From NCBI GenBank assembly GCA_029249345.1, contig JAQWHM010000002.1:60556-124555 (forward strand): a DNA stretch of 64,000 bases. Reading direction: 5' to 3'. Below the pieces are notes generated by a model. The model worked only from the letters and a program-made list of their open reading frames with translations. It did not search any database and had not been told where the DNA came from. This DNA comes from UBA10348 sp002469915. Lineage in GTDB: Bacteria > Bacteroidota > Rhodothermia > Rhodothermales > UBA10348. Position numbers and translations under genes: made by a program. Of this stretch, positions 50,963 through 60,497 are shown one piece after another. Every line of letters starts with the position of its first letter. Within the stretch, counting starts at the first letter, position 1.

Positions 50963-52822
50963 TTACTTCAGCAATACCATCGTCTTCGTATGGGCAAAGT
51001 TGCCAAAAGAGAGACGATACAGATACGTGCCACTCGCTACAGAGGCGCCGGCATCATTGGTGCCATCCCACTGCATTTCGTGAGCACCTTCAGCCATCTG
51101 CTGATTATCCACCAACGTTTTGACAATTCTCCCTGAGACATCAAAGATCGTCAAAGAGACTGCTTTGTCGCGAGGCAACTCGAAACGAATGCTTGTCGTT
51201 GGGTTGAATGGATTCGGGTAGTTCTGCTCGAGTTTGTAATCTGTAGGGATAATTACGCGCTCGTCTTCAATAGAAATACCAACGGCTCCTGCAGACAGGA
51301 TGCGCATGAACACACGAACTGGATTCGCTACGGTAACCTCAGTCGATTCGTCCTTGACGTAGGTACTATCAGCCGGATTGAATACGGTAGTAAACGTGCG
51401 AAGCGAATCGCTTTGTCCCTGGAAACCAAGGGCAACTTCGTTTTGACCATCATCATCGACATCGCCCAAGAAGGCAAATTTCGAAGCAAACTGAGGGCCG
51501 TTGTCTGCTTGAGAGCGGAATGTTGTGAGCACTCCTGCTGAATCCTGAGTGATAAGATCGAATGCATCCGTTCTATCGTTTGGAAAGAATACATTGACGA
51601 CGTCAGAATAGTGAGTCGGATCCTCTGGGTTGGTACCGATGAATTCAACAATGTTAACCCAGTTAGGAGCCAAATCCTGTTCGTACTGACCGCTTGAGTA
51701 CGCAGCACCGGATCCAATCAGGTCAATATTTCCATCTCCATCCAGATCACCTGCTGTCAAACCCAGTGAAGAGAATCCTTCAAGTGCCACAGAGTAGTTA
51801 TCCGGAGTGATGGCAAATACGTTCTCTCCAGCTTCGTAGTTAATGACGAAGACGTTTCCAGTAGGATACTCAGCTCCAAATACTTCATCGTCGCCATTCT
51901 GGTCAATATCAATGACATCTAGACCGAAGAGAGGCACGGTATCACGGGAATCATTTAGGTGAGCCCAATGTGGTCCTTGTGCACCATCTGGCCAGAAATA
52001 GGTATCAGGAGCCGTTGCCTGCCCGAGGGTGATATTGAAGTTGTTCCATGAACCCAGAACCAGCTCGTTAATGCCGTTTCCATCAAGGTCAGCAGCAACT
52101 GAGCCATAAGGTGAGCCTCCACCGCGAGAGATATCATCCCAAGGTTGACTTCTGGAGTTGATGTAGGCTTCGTTGGTCCATGTCTCGAAACCGGAACCGA
52201 TGTCGCCATCAACAGAAATAATCCACCAGTTATCACCAGCGTTATTTCCATTGTTTCCGAACATCATTTCATTCTTTCCATCATTGTCGAAGTCCTGAAT
52301 CACAACCTGTTCCTGACGCCACCGATTTGGCTGATCGTCACCCATCTGGTAAATGGTAGTTGGAGCCGTTCCGTAGTCGTTGTCAACTCCGGTATGCTCA
52401 AATGCATACAGTCCAACGGGGTATGGTGAACCTTCAGCAAAGTTATAGCCAGAGAAGAAGTAAATCTCTCCCTTGCCGTCGCCGTCCATATCACCACCAG
52501 CGATGACGCGGCCATTGTTTGTTGATGCCGTGTCATCTAACCACGGGGTCGAATAGACGTGCTCCCAAGTATCAGGACCGACTACTTCCAGGACGTGCAC
52601 TCGGCTACCGCCTGTATAGTCTGAAACTAGGACTTCCTGTTTGCCATCACCGTCAAGATCATAAGGGCCAGCTACGGTACGCGTACCAGAATGAAGGGCC
52701 GGGTAGGGCGATTGAGGATCCGGAGATCGCTCCGAAATGAACGAATAATCAGTACTCTGCCCGAAAGCGCTTCCAACGAAAAGGAAGGTTAAGGCCAGAA
52801 AAAAATTGGTAACTCTGCGCAT
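50963..52822 (-). CDS. secreted FG-GAP/VCBS-repeat protein with type IX sorting domain
   Basis: The start is the ATG at 52822, with GGAGG five bases upstream; the protein has 619 residues with a signal peptide ending GSAFGQ. The body is a seven-blade-like propeller of FG-GAP repeats with Asp-rich loops (DLDGDGKQEVLVSD, DMDGDGKGEIYFF, DFDNDGKNEMMFG, DLDGNGINELVLG, DIDQNGDDEVFGA, DLDGDGNIDLIGS, DVDDDGQNEVALG), each likely to bind calcium. The end has the canonical NYPNPFNPTTSIRFELP and SGTYLYRLS of the type IX sorting domain. It should be surface-attached, perhaps an adhesin or binding protein. It stands as a single-gene unit with a strong terminator. Confidence 0.88.
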   Translation of the reverse strand: MRRVTNFFLALTFLFVGSAFGQSTDYSFISERSPDPQSPYPALHSGTRTVAGPYDLDGDGKQEVLVSDYTGGSRVHVLEVVGPDTWEHVYSTPWLDDTASTNNGRVIAGGDMDGDGKGEIYFFSGYNFAEGSPYPVGLYAFEHTGVDNDYGTAPTTIYQMGDDQPNRWRQEQVVIQDFDNDGKNEMMFGNNGNNAGDNWWIISVDGDIGSGFETWTNEAYINSRSQPWDDISRGGGSPYGSVAADLDGNGINELVLGSWNNFNITLGQATAPDTYFWPDGAQGPHWAHLNDSRDTVPLFGLDVIDIDQNGDDEVFGAEYPTGNVFVINYEAGENVFAITPDNYSVALEGFSSLGLTAGDLDGDGNIDLIGSGAAYSSGQYEQDLAPNWVNIVEFIGTNPEDPTHYSDVVNVFFPNDRTDAFDLITQDSAGVLTTFRSQADNGPQFASKFAFLGDVDDDGQNEVALGFQGQSDSLRTFTTVFNPADSTYVKDESTEVTVANPVRVFMRILSAGAVGISIEDERVIIPTDYKLEQNYPNPFNPTTSIRFELPRDKAVSLTIFDVSGRIVKTLVDNQQMAEGAHEMQWDGTNDAGASVASGTYLYRLSFGNFAHTKTMVLLK

Positions 52823-52964
52823 AGTGCCTCCAAAAGTGTGAGTTTTGATCGAAATGACCGAATTGAGTGTAAACCTGAGGGGTGGGCGAGCAATCCGATT
52901 TTTTTTTCGATTGAACAGGCATTTTATTAAATAGGAAGCAACGAAACAACAGGGGTATATACTA

Positions 52965-54839
52965 TTGCGCCACAAAGTTTTACGTTTTTTAGGTCAATCG
53001 ATTGTATTAATTAGTTTAATCGCTGGTGGGGCGTCGGCTCAAGCGCCTAAACATGAAATGCGGGGTGCTTGGATTACCACCGTTTACGGTCTTGATTGGC
53101 CCAATACATCCCATTCTTCTGCTCAACAAATATCCTCTTTAACATCCATTTTTGATGACTTAGAGTCAGCAGGAATAAATGCTGTTTTTTTTCAAATACG
53201 ATCTGAAGCGGATGCGTTGTATTTCTCGTTGATCGAACCCGCTTCTCGCATGCTAACGGGAACGATGGGCCTGCGTCCCGACCCGTACTACGACCCGCTG
53301 GAATTAGCCATCGACCTTGCACACGAACGGGGTATGGAACTACATGCTTGGATGAACCCATTTAGAGCAATGAGTTCGCTGGGGCCTTGGGGCCTGAGCT
53401 CGAATCACATTGTGAACACGCGGCCGGATTTGATTCTTGATGTACGCTATAAAGGAAGTGATTCAAATCTGGAGGACACCGTAGTTAAAATTTTGAATCC
53501 CGGTATACCCGAAGTCAGAGAGTACATCAGTGCCGTTGTAGAGGATGTGGTAACACGCTACGACGTAGACGGGATACACTTTGATGACTATTTCTACCCC
53601 TATCCATCGTATCAGATAGGAATGGAGGACCAGTCCACATTCGCTACCTACGGAGCCGGCTTCCTTAGCCAAGAAAATTGGCGCAGAGACAACATCAACC
53701 AGTTTGTTCGCGGTGTAGGCGCCGCCATCCGAGCAATCGACCCAGATATCAAATATGGTATCAGTCCGTTCGGAATATGGCGAAATGGAGTACCACAAGG
53801 CATTGTCGGCCTAGATGCCTACAATGTGATTTATTCAGATCCACTAGATTGGCTGCAGGACGATAACTTCGACTATATGGTGCCTCAGTTGTACTGGAAG
53901 TTTACTGGTGGGCAGGATTTCGGTCTTCTTGCCGATTGGTGGGCCAGTCAGGCAAATGGAAAACACATCTATCCTGGCATAGCAGCTTATCGAGCAGACG
54001 CAGCTACCTACGGGTGGTCCACAAGATATGCCTCGGACGAAGTGCCAAGGCAAATTGAGTATAGTAGAGCTACCTCGGGGATTCAGGGAAACGTTTTTTT
54101 TCGGGCAAGTAATCTGCGGCCGAATGCCGCAAACCTTGGATTATCAGATGCCCTGCGGACAACCTTTTTCAATGGAAAGGCTTTTACTCCGTACATGCAG
54201 CACAGAGGTGCGTTTCCTCCAGATACTCCAGAGAATTTAACAGCTACCCAATCAGAAACAGGGGTCTTCATTCGTTGGGATCCTCCACTGACGGGATTTA
54301 CACAGGCCGATAGGTTCGGGGTGTATAGAATGCGCTCTGATGCATTTATACCCGACTCAAGGGACATGACGAACGATCCAGCGAATCTGATTGCTATCTC
54401 GTGGAGTCCAGAATTCGTGGACACGGATGCTCTCGAGGTGGCAGGACGGTATTTCTACGCGGTGACTGGAGTAGATCCCATGGGTTTTGAGAGCCAAGAA
54501 ACCGCACTTTCAGAGGTGGTAGTCGCCAACGTCGGCACCGAAAAGCATGGCGCATTACCCATCAGCGGAATGGGGTTATATCCGAATCCTAGCCAACGTA
54601 AACTTCAAATATCGGGTCACATCGAAAGATCGTCCTCATTGCTATTTGAAGTCTATGACGTGCTGGGCAGGCGATTGGCTACACCAGATGTGGGTTCTGG
54701 GACCTACTCTCCTGGATTATTCCAATTCACATTTACACTGCGAGATGATTCTGGACGAAGGTTTGCTCCAGGTACGTATTTCATGGTAGTGCGATCAGGG
54801 CACGCGCACAAGTCGATTCCGTTTACCGTGGTTCGGTAG
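52965..54839 (+). CDS. family-10-like glycosyl hydrolase (GHL10/DUF187) with type IX sorting domain
   Basis: A 624-residue protein starting at TTG 52965, with an AGGGG site about 10 bases upstream and a signal peptide ending GGASAQ. Residues about 30-330 match the GHL10 family: HEMRGAWITTVYGLDWPN, INAVFFQIRSEADALY, ELHAWMNPFRA, VDGIHFDDYFYPYP and KYGISPFGIWRNG. A fibronectin III-like segment (about 420-510) and a type IX sorting domain (MGLYPNPSQRKLQISGHI) follow. GHL10 proteins are predicted glycosidases, some acting on amine-modified or peptidoglycan glycans; the Asp pair in HFDDYF is a candidate active site. The gene is divergent from the FG-GAP gene. Confidence 0.85.
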   Translation: MRHKVLRFLGQSIVLISLIAGGASAQAPKHEMRGAWITTVYGLDWPNTSHSSAQQISSLTSIFDDLESAGINAVFFQIRSEADALYFSLIEPASRMLTGTMGLRPDPYYDPLELAIDLAHERGMELHAWMNPFRAMSSLGPWGLSSNHIVNTRPDLILDVRYKGSDSNLEDTVVKILNPGIPEVREYISAVVEDVVTRYDVDGIHFDDYFYPYPSYQIGMEDQSTFATYGAGFLSQENWRRDNINQFVRGVGAAIRAIDPDIKYGISPFGIWRNGVPQGIVGLDAYNVIYSDPLDWLQDDNFDYMVPQLYWKFTGGQDFGLLADWWASQANGKHIYPGIAAYRADAATYGWSTRYASDEVPRQIEYSRATSGIQGNVFFRASNLRPNAANLGLSDALRTTFFNGKAFTPYMQHRGAFPPDTPENLTATQSETGVFIRWDPPLTGFTQADRFGVYRMRSDAFIPDSRDMTNDPANLIAISWSPEFVDTDALEVAGRYFYAVTGVDPMGFESQETALSEVVVANVGTEKHGALPISGMGLYPNPSQRKLQISGHIERSSSLLFEVYDVLGRRLATPDVGSGTYSPGLFQFTFTLRDDSGRRFAPGTYFMVVRSGHAHKSIPFTVVR

Positions 54840-55661
54840 TTAGACCTTAAGACGTTCCTTGAGCGTTTTAGATCGTTCTCGGCTTGCAATGACTTCGTGT
54901 GAACCACTCAGAACGAGCTTATATCGTCCACTGAACCACGGAATCAACTCTTTAATATGGCCGAATTGGATAATGGCAGATCGGTGGATACGCATGAATG
55001 CAGCCGGATCTAGCATGCCACCGAGTTGATCCAATGTATAATTTACAATGTGCTGTCTGACTCGTGGCCGAGGACTCGTCGGGTCGTCTTCCAAAATGTA
55101 AACGCGTGTGATGCCTTCATTTATCTCAATGGATATGACGTTCTCTATGGGGATGATGAGAATTCTATCTCGGTAGGGGATGGATAGTTTTTCGAGATAG
55201 TCGTCTGAGGAAGTGGGTTCTCCAGAAATTTCAATCGCTTTTGCGTCTACCCAATCTAAAAGGCGGGCCATTTGGTCGGAATTAGCTTCCCTTTTTGAGA
55301 CCAATTTACTAGCTCGGGTTAACGCTTCATCAAGCCGGTCTGCTGGAATGGGTTTCAGGAGATAATCCACTGCATTGGCATCAAATGCACGAATAGCATA
55401 TTCATCAAAAGCCGTAGTAAAAACGACGACTGGACGATTGTCCGGATGCAGTCGGTCTAAGACCTCAAATCCGTCATAACCAGGCATCTGAATATCCAAA
55501 AAAAGGACATCTGCCTTGTTCTTGGAAAGAAAATCGACAGCCTCGACGCCGTCTTCAGCCTCTCCAATGATGTCGATACCATCCTTGAAAGTGGAGTTGG
55601 CAAGTAACTTTTGAAGTCGCTTCCTAGCGGGAGCCTCATCGTCAGCAATAACTATTCTCAT
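54840..55661 (-). CDS. LytTR-type response regulator
   Basis: A 273-residue regulator. The receiver domain has the acidic pair Asp7-Asp8 (VIADDEAPAR), the phosphorylated Asp56 (VLFLDIQMPG) and Lys at PLLKPIPA (DYLLKPI). Residues about 165-272 are a LytTR DNA-binding domain (RILIIPIENVISIEIN, LDPAAFMRIHRSAIIQ, YKLVLSGSHEVIASR). It pairs with the LytS-type kinase whose gene ends 21 bases upstream on the same strand. It ends directly at the stop of the convergent GHL10 gene. Targets are unknown; LytTR regulators often control surface polysaccharide or secretion genes. Confidence 0.92.
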   Translation of the reverse strand: MRIVIADDEAPARKRLQKLLANSTFKDGIDIIGEAEDGVEAVDFLSKNKADVLFLDIQMPGYDGFEVLDRLHPDNRPVVVFTTAFDEYAIRAFDANAVDYLLKPIPADRLDEALTRASKLVSKREANSDQMARLLDWVDAKAIEISGEPTSSDDYLEKLSIPYRDRILIIPIENVISIEINEGITRVYILEDDPTSPRPRVRQHIVNYTLDQLGGMLDPAAFMRIHRSAIIQFGHIKELIPWFSGRYKLVLSGSHEVIASRERSKTLKERLKV

Positions 55662-55682
55662 CTTCCTTTGTTTTGGTGTGGT

Positions 55683-58202
55683 TCAGGCGCCAGAGTCCGT
55701 GTCAAACGACCTGTTTCGAGAGGGAGGAATGTATAGCGTAACTCGCGTACCCGTTTCAGGATCGCTCTCCATCAACATTAGGTTGTCATCGTCATAAAGC
55801 TGCCGCAAGCGGTCGTGAACGTTTGAGAGTCCGATACCGAAAAAAGACTGTTTTGCGAAGTCCGCCGTTTTTTGGCCAAACAGTTCAGGTATTCCCACGC
55901 CTGAGTCCGTTACCGTTACTTCGGCATTACCGTTTGACAGTAGGCTGATAGAGACGGTGAGTAAGCCTACCGCACGACGTTTCTCAAGTCCGTGCTTAAT
56001 GCTGTTTTCAACGACCGTCTGAATCACGAATGGGGGAACGGGAATGGAGCGTACATCATCGCTGATAATGCACTCTACCTGCAATTTTTCGCCGAATCGC
56101 GCTTTCTCAATAGCTAAATAATGTTCAACAAGGGAAACTTCCTCGTCCATTTTTACAAATGCTCTACTACCGGTTTGCAAGGTATGTCTAAAGATGGCCG
56201 AAAGGTGTTCTACGACAGCCTCTGCTTCGTGTGGTTTCTCTTCGATCAGCGCCAGCAGCGTGTTCAGAGCATTGAATAAGAAGTGTGGATTGATCTGCGC
56301 TCTCAATGCGACAAGATGTGCTTGTGTGCTTTCGGTGGCTAGTTTCTTTTCGCGCTCCACGAGCATGAGCCGATTGATAGCTAAAGCCAAGTTTCCCGCC
56401 AATGACCTGAGTAGACCTAAGTCCTCAAGATTGTACACAGCACGCTTGTGCTCCTTCAGACCCAGAATCATCAACCCAATGGCGGCTGATTCTCCCTTAA
56501 TAGGAATGGCCAAAGCCGCCTGGTGTTCGAGCAATATTTTCCTGCCTTCAACAGGAAGGGGATGCTCGTTTAGTTCTGAATTGCGAGCCCAAATGGTTGG
56601 TGCGTGCTCAAAGTATTGCCATATACCCTCAAAAATTTGTTCAGTGAAATAAGGCACCTCAGGTTGGTATCGTTTCACAATCCAGCTTTCATCGGCCGGA
56701 CTTTTTACAAATATGATGGCACTCTGGGCACCAAAAACCCGACCAACAACCTCAATGGCTTGCTCAGACAGGGCGCTCTCGCCCATGATGTCTGGCAGCT
56801 TTTCGTTGAAACGACTCAAGTCTTGCCTTGCCTTAAAACGCTCAGATGCGAAAAAGGAGGACGCAAAGAGACGCAATTTTCGAGCCACGCGTTCGAAAAG
56901 GACGAGGAGAATGACTACATAAATGCCTTCTAGAACGATGCGTGAGTTTCCGGTAGCTGCCAAAACGAAGTCCATTAAGGAGAGGCCGCCCACAAATGTG
57001 AAGAAGATTAACCCGATGATGAGGACGTACACGAAAGCTCCACTGAGTACTTCGTTGACCTTTCCATAGCGTAATGTTCCAACACTGTAGAGCGTCACTG
57101 GAACGACTGCAAGTAATTGGGCTGCAACGATAAACCACGATGCAGTCTGATCGTTTACTTCAGCCATCAAGGGAACAAACTCGAGGATGATAAGGCCAGC
57201 TAACAGGGAGAACGAAAAGATGACCGCGCTTTCAAGACGTCCCCACTGGATAGTGCTCCTTCCGCTTTTGGACGTATCCAGAAAGCTGAGGCCGAAGGAA
57301 ATGGCCGCTGCTGAACCAATAAAGACCGATGCATAAAAGAGAATGGGAAGAAGAAAGTCCTCGAGTGTAAAAGGACCAATATGTCCAAGTAGCGCGGCCC
57401 ATAGGACTGCACAAGAAAGAACAATAGGAGGTAGATAGGTAAGAGGCAGAAGTTTGCCCAGCGGACCGGATAACAAATTAGCATCATCAGCTAACTTGCG
57501 AACCAGCATTACGGGAAAGCCCAACCAGCCTACGAGTCCGATAAAGGTAAGTACCTGAAAAAGTCCATCATACGCAGAGCCGATTATTGGTGGGCCAAAC
57601 AGTTGGATGGCAATAAGGCGGGCTAGATTCCCGAATATCCAAAGGGACGACACAGCGATTACCAAAACTTCAAACCGCGCTCGTCTAGAATGCAGCGCCA
57701 ATGGTCCAGCAATGAACAGAGCCAATAAGTGGAAAAAGGCACCGATAGTAAATCCCCACATCGCAAACTGCCACACTCCTGAGGAGCGTGGGTATAGAAA
57801 GGTAGGGTGCCTCTCGATGGTGACGGGGAGATCCAATATCTGATCATCGCGCACGACTAAAAAGCTGCGCGTAGCTCCTGGTTTAATACCAGAAATCGCG
57901 TTTTTCAAATCTTCTGAATCAAAAAACTGCTGGTAATCGAGCATGTAGAAGCGATCACCCTCTCGAATTCCACCAATAAATCCGGGGCCGTTGGGGAAAA
58001 CGTGTTCAGCAGTGATTACACCATCATCATCTTCCCAGACCACCCAGTCTGACCCTCGGGCCCCGGGTTTGATGCTGAGTCCGATTACGTCCCGATACTG
58101 TGTGACCTCCCACCAGTCCATGGCAGCCTGTGATACGGGGATCAAGGCTAACAGGGCGGCTAGCAACAAGACAATCTGTGATATGAGGCGGGCGGTTTTC
58201 AC
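55683..58202 (-). CDS. LytS/YehU-type sensor histidine kinase with PDZ-like input domain
   Basis: An 839-residue membrane kinase. A first hydrophobic segment (1-27) is followed by an extracytoplasmic region of about 110 residues with PDZ character (GPGFIGGIREGDRFYMLDYQ, LKNAISGIKPGATRSFLVVRDD). About eight spans cover 143-440, a GAF-like domain lies at about 475-615, and the histidine kinase part has His640 in INPHFLFNALNTLL. The ATPase lobe has VENSIKHGLEKR and GVGIPELFG. It would phosphorylate the LytTR regulator next to it. A PDZ-like sensor on this kinase type is unusual. Signals could be peptides or envelope protein ends (inference). Confidence 0.88.
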   Translation of the reverse strand: MKTARLISQIVLLLAALLALIPVSQAAMDWWEVTQYRDVIGLSIKPGARGSDWVVWEDDDGVITAEHVFPNGPGFIGGIREGDRFYMLDYQQFFDSEDLKNAISGIKPGATRSFLVVRDDQILDLPVTIERHPTFLYPRSSGVWQFAMWGFTIGAFFHLLALFIAGPLALHSRRARFEVLVIAVSSLWIFGNLARLIAIQLFGPPIIGSAYDGLFQVLTFIGLVGWLGFPVMLVRKLADDANLLSGPLGKLLPLTYLPPIVLSCAVLWAALLGHIGPFTLEDFLLPILFYASVFIGSAAAISFGLSFLDTSKSGRSTIQWGRLESAVIFSFSLLAGLIILEFVPLMAEVNDQTASWFIVAAQLLAVVPVTLYSVGTLRYGKVNEVLSGAFVYVLIIGLIFFTFVGGLSLMDFVLAATGNSRIVLEGIYVVILLVLFERVARKLRLFASSFFASERFKARQDLSRFNEKLPDIMGESALSEQAIEVVGRVFGAQSAIIFVKSPADESWIVKRYQPEVPYFTEQIFEGIWQYFEHAPTIWARNSELNEHPLPVEGRKILLEHQAALAIPIKGESAAIGLMILGLKEHKRAVYNLEDLGLLRSLAGNLALAINRLMLVEREKKLATESTQAHLVALRAQINPHFLFNALNTLLALIEEKPHEAEAVVEHLSAIFRHTLQTGSRAFVKMDEEVSLVEHYLAIEKARFGEKLQVECIISDDVRSIPVPPFVIQTVVENSIKHGLEKRRAVGLLTVSISLLSNGNAEVTVTDSGVGIPELFGQKTADFAKQSFFGIGLSNVHDRLRQLYDDDNLMLMESDPETGTRVTLYIPPSRNRSFDTDSGA

Positions 58203-58373
58203 GACAGGTATTTACGTAGAAGAGAGCACAATAAATAGTGATATAAAAAGGAGGGTCCTCGGCTTGTATTGGATCATTGTGCGCTCAAGTGTGTGTATTG
58301 CGCAAGCATCGAAAATGACCTTCGGAATCAGTACACCACGTAGTAAAGTGGTACTCAAGACTTTCAAGCCATT

Positions 58374-59156
58374 ATGCTGATTGAAACGCATGCACACCTT
58401 TATCTGGAACAATTTCAAGAAGATCTCGAAATTGTGGTTGAACGGGCAGAAGAAGCCGGTGTACGGTACATATTGTTGCCCGCCATCGATTTGGCATCAA
58501 TTGAACAGGCCATATCACTATCCGAGCGATGGGACATGATGAAAGTGATGGCTGCCTTGCATCCCTCCGAGGTCAAAGACGCCGAGGATGCAGACTTTCA
58601 CAAGATTGAAGAGTGGGCTCAAGACGATCGCATTATTGCCATTGGTGAAACTGGCTTGGATTATTACTGGGACCGCACCTTCGATGAGAAGCAGCAAGAC
58701 TTCTTACGGCGCCATATTCGACTGGCAGCCAAGGTGGATAAGCCGTTGGTTTTCCACGATCGAGAAGCATCAACGGACTTAATCCAAATTGTTCGTGAGG
58801 AAAAAGAGGCCTCATCTACACCAGATAAAATCAGGGGCGTGTTCCACTGTTTTGGGGGACCAGAAAGTGTATCCAAAGCAGTCTTGGACTTGGGGTTTCA
58901 CGTTGGGCTAGGCGGGACGCTGACATTCAAGAATGGCGGCGTCCCGGATGCCGTGTCTAGTGTGCCCATGGACCGAATCGTACTCGAAACGGATGCCCCG
59001 TTTTTGGCTCCAGCGCCTAACCGGGGCAAACGAAATGAGCCCTCGTGGGTGAAGTTGGTGGCCGAAAAATTGGCTGAAGTTCGAGGATTGAGCATCCAGG
59101 AGGTGGAAGCCGTCACGACCGAAAACGCGCTGAGGGTCTTTGGCCTTAGCCGTTAA
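58374..59156 (+). CDS. tatD: TatD-family metal-dependent deoxyribonuclease
   Basis: A 260-residue TIM-barrel hydrolase. The metal ligands are His6 and His8 (IETHAHLY), Glu in AIGETGLDYYWD, His in PLVFHDRE, His in GVFHCFGG and Asp in LETDAPFLAP. The ending (GKRNEPSWVKLVAEKLAEVRG, TTENALRVFGL) is standard. It is a cytoplasmic DNase or 3'-5' exonuclease thought to act in DNA repair or turnover. Its last 11 bp overlap the end of the convergent Gfo/Idh gene. The 171-bp gap before it, shared with the kinase gene, shows no clear promoter. Confidence 0.93.
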   Translation: MLIETHAHLYLEQFQEDLEIVVERAEEAGVRYILLPAIDLASIEQAISLSERWDMMKVMAALHPSEVKDAEDADFHKIEEWAQDDRIIAIGETGLDYYWDRTFDEKQQDFLRRHIRLAAKVDKPLVFHDREASTDLIQIVREEKEASSTPDKIRGVFHCFGGPESVSKAVLDLGFHVGLGGTLTFKNGGVPDAVSSVPMDRIVLETDAPFLAPAPNRGKRNEPSWVKLVAEKLAEVRGLSIQEVEAVTTENALRVFGLSR

Positions 59157-60444
59157 TGTCGAACCATTCGGGTAGAAAATCGATACGGATACCTTCTTTG
59201 ATCGCCTCGTTGGATTTGATAGCGATAACGGTAGCTTCGTACGCCATTTGGTAATTGACGACAGGCTCAAACGGCCCGTAGTTGTAATTGTCTGCAAACG
59301 CTTTTATCGCGTGCCAGATCGGAGCTTTTGCATTTGGATCATCCGCAGTAGGATCCTGTCCAAGGGCTTCTAATTTGGTAGCATTGGCCAGCAGGGCAAT
59401 ACCTGTTTCCTTATAAAACCGATCCTTACGCGCATAAACTTCCCATCCTAATTGGGGAGCGTCCACTTCTTTGAACATCCAGGCTTTGTTGTCTCTCAGG
59501 ATGATCGTCGAATCACTTCCGTAGAGCAGATCATACATGGCATCGAACCCGCTCACCAACGTGGCATCGTACATCATGTGTTCTCCGCCTGGAAACTTGA
59601 GAATAGATTGAACGGTGTCCGCTACGTCCCGGCCATCCTTCCAAAAAGCGACCGTTCCAAATCCGGAAACGGAAGTAGGCAAGTCGCCCAGCATCCAGAT
59701 TGTGGTGTCAATTTGCTGAATTCCTACCTCTCCAATAAGGCCTAGCGATAGGTTATCATCCAAGCGCCAATTTAGATCATTTGCACGCTGGGACGAAGAG
59801 GACGTGCGACGCCAAGAATCTTTGTAATGCCACTGCGACCGGGTCATGGCTGGGCGTCCCAGCGCGCCGCTGCGTACAAATCCAAATACGGAGCGATACT
59901 GAGGCTCCGTGCGATAAAGTAGTCCGCACTGAAAAATCTGATCAGGGCGAGCAGCTGCAGCTTGCGCAATCGCACGGGCATCTTCCAACGTGTGCGCAAG
60001 AGGCACCTCGCAATACACGTGTTTACCTGCTTCCAACGCAGCAATAGCTATTTCGCGGTGGAGGTGGGTTGGTGTGGCGATAAAAATGGATTTGATCGAT
60101 TCATCATCAAGAATCGTTCGATAATCCGCCTCCCGACGGGCATTGGGATGCGCTCTTTGAGCACGGCGAAGCATGAGTGGAAAATTGTCGCAAATCGCGG
60201 TGAGTTCAGTGTCTTCAATCTCATCGATTGCCTTTGAAATCTCGCGACCCCATGCGCCAAACCCGATTACGGCGCAGGCCACCAGGTCGTCAGGAGCATC
60301 CGATTGAGAGCGTACAAACTGTTCGACTGGAATACGTTGACCAGAAGCCATTGCCCCTGTTGTAGCAACGGATCCGGCCAACGTGCCAAGGGTACTCTTC
60401 TTAAGGAAATTGCGTCGGGATAATTTGTTTTTGGACACGTGCAC
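59146..60444 (-). CDS. Tat-exported Gfo/Idh/MocA oxidoreductase
   Basis: A 432-residue NAD(P)-dependent dehydrogenase, starting with GTG at 60444. The Tat signal is SRRNFLKKSTLGTLAGSV. The Rossmann part has CAVIGFGAWGREISKAID at about 57-74, IKSIFIATPTHLHREIAIAAL, and GKHVYCEVPLAHT, where the family's EKP Lys is replaced (EVP). The C-terminal domain has NWRLDDNLSLGLIGEVGIQQID. Replacement of the EKP lysine is unusual and may affect catalysis. Members oxidise or isomerise sugars or act on glycosidic linkages. It lies downstream of ApbE and a second Gfo/Idh gene. Confidence 0.85.
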   Translation of the reverse strand: MHVSKNKLSRRNFLKKSTLGTLAGSVATTGAMASGQRIPVEQFVRSQSDAPDDLVACAVIGFGAWGREISKAIDEIEDTELTAICDNFPLMLRRAQRAHPNARREADYRTILDDESIKSIFIATPTHLHREIAIAALEAGKHVYCEVPLAHTLEDARAIAQAAAARPDQIFQCGLLYRTEPQYRSVFGFVRSGALGRPAMTRSQWHYKDSWRRTSSSSQRANDLNWRLDDNLSLGLIGEVGIQQIDTTIWMLGDLPTSVSGFGTVAFWKDGRDVADTVQSILKFPGGEHMMYDATLVSGFDAMYDLLYGSDSTIILRDNKAWMFKEVDAPQLGWEVYARKDRFYKETGIALLANATKLEALGQDPTADDPNAKAPIWHAIKAFADNYNYGPFEPVVNYQMAYEATVIAIKSNEAIKEGIRIDFLPEWFDING

Positions 60445-60497
60445 AGGGAGTTGATGATGATGAGATGCAAAGATAAGCGGGAATGAAAGGGATGTTT

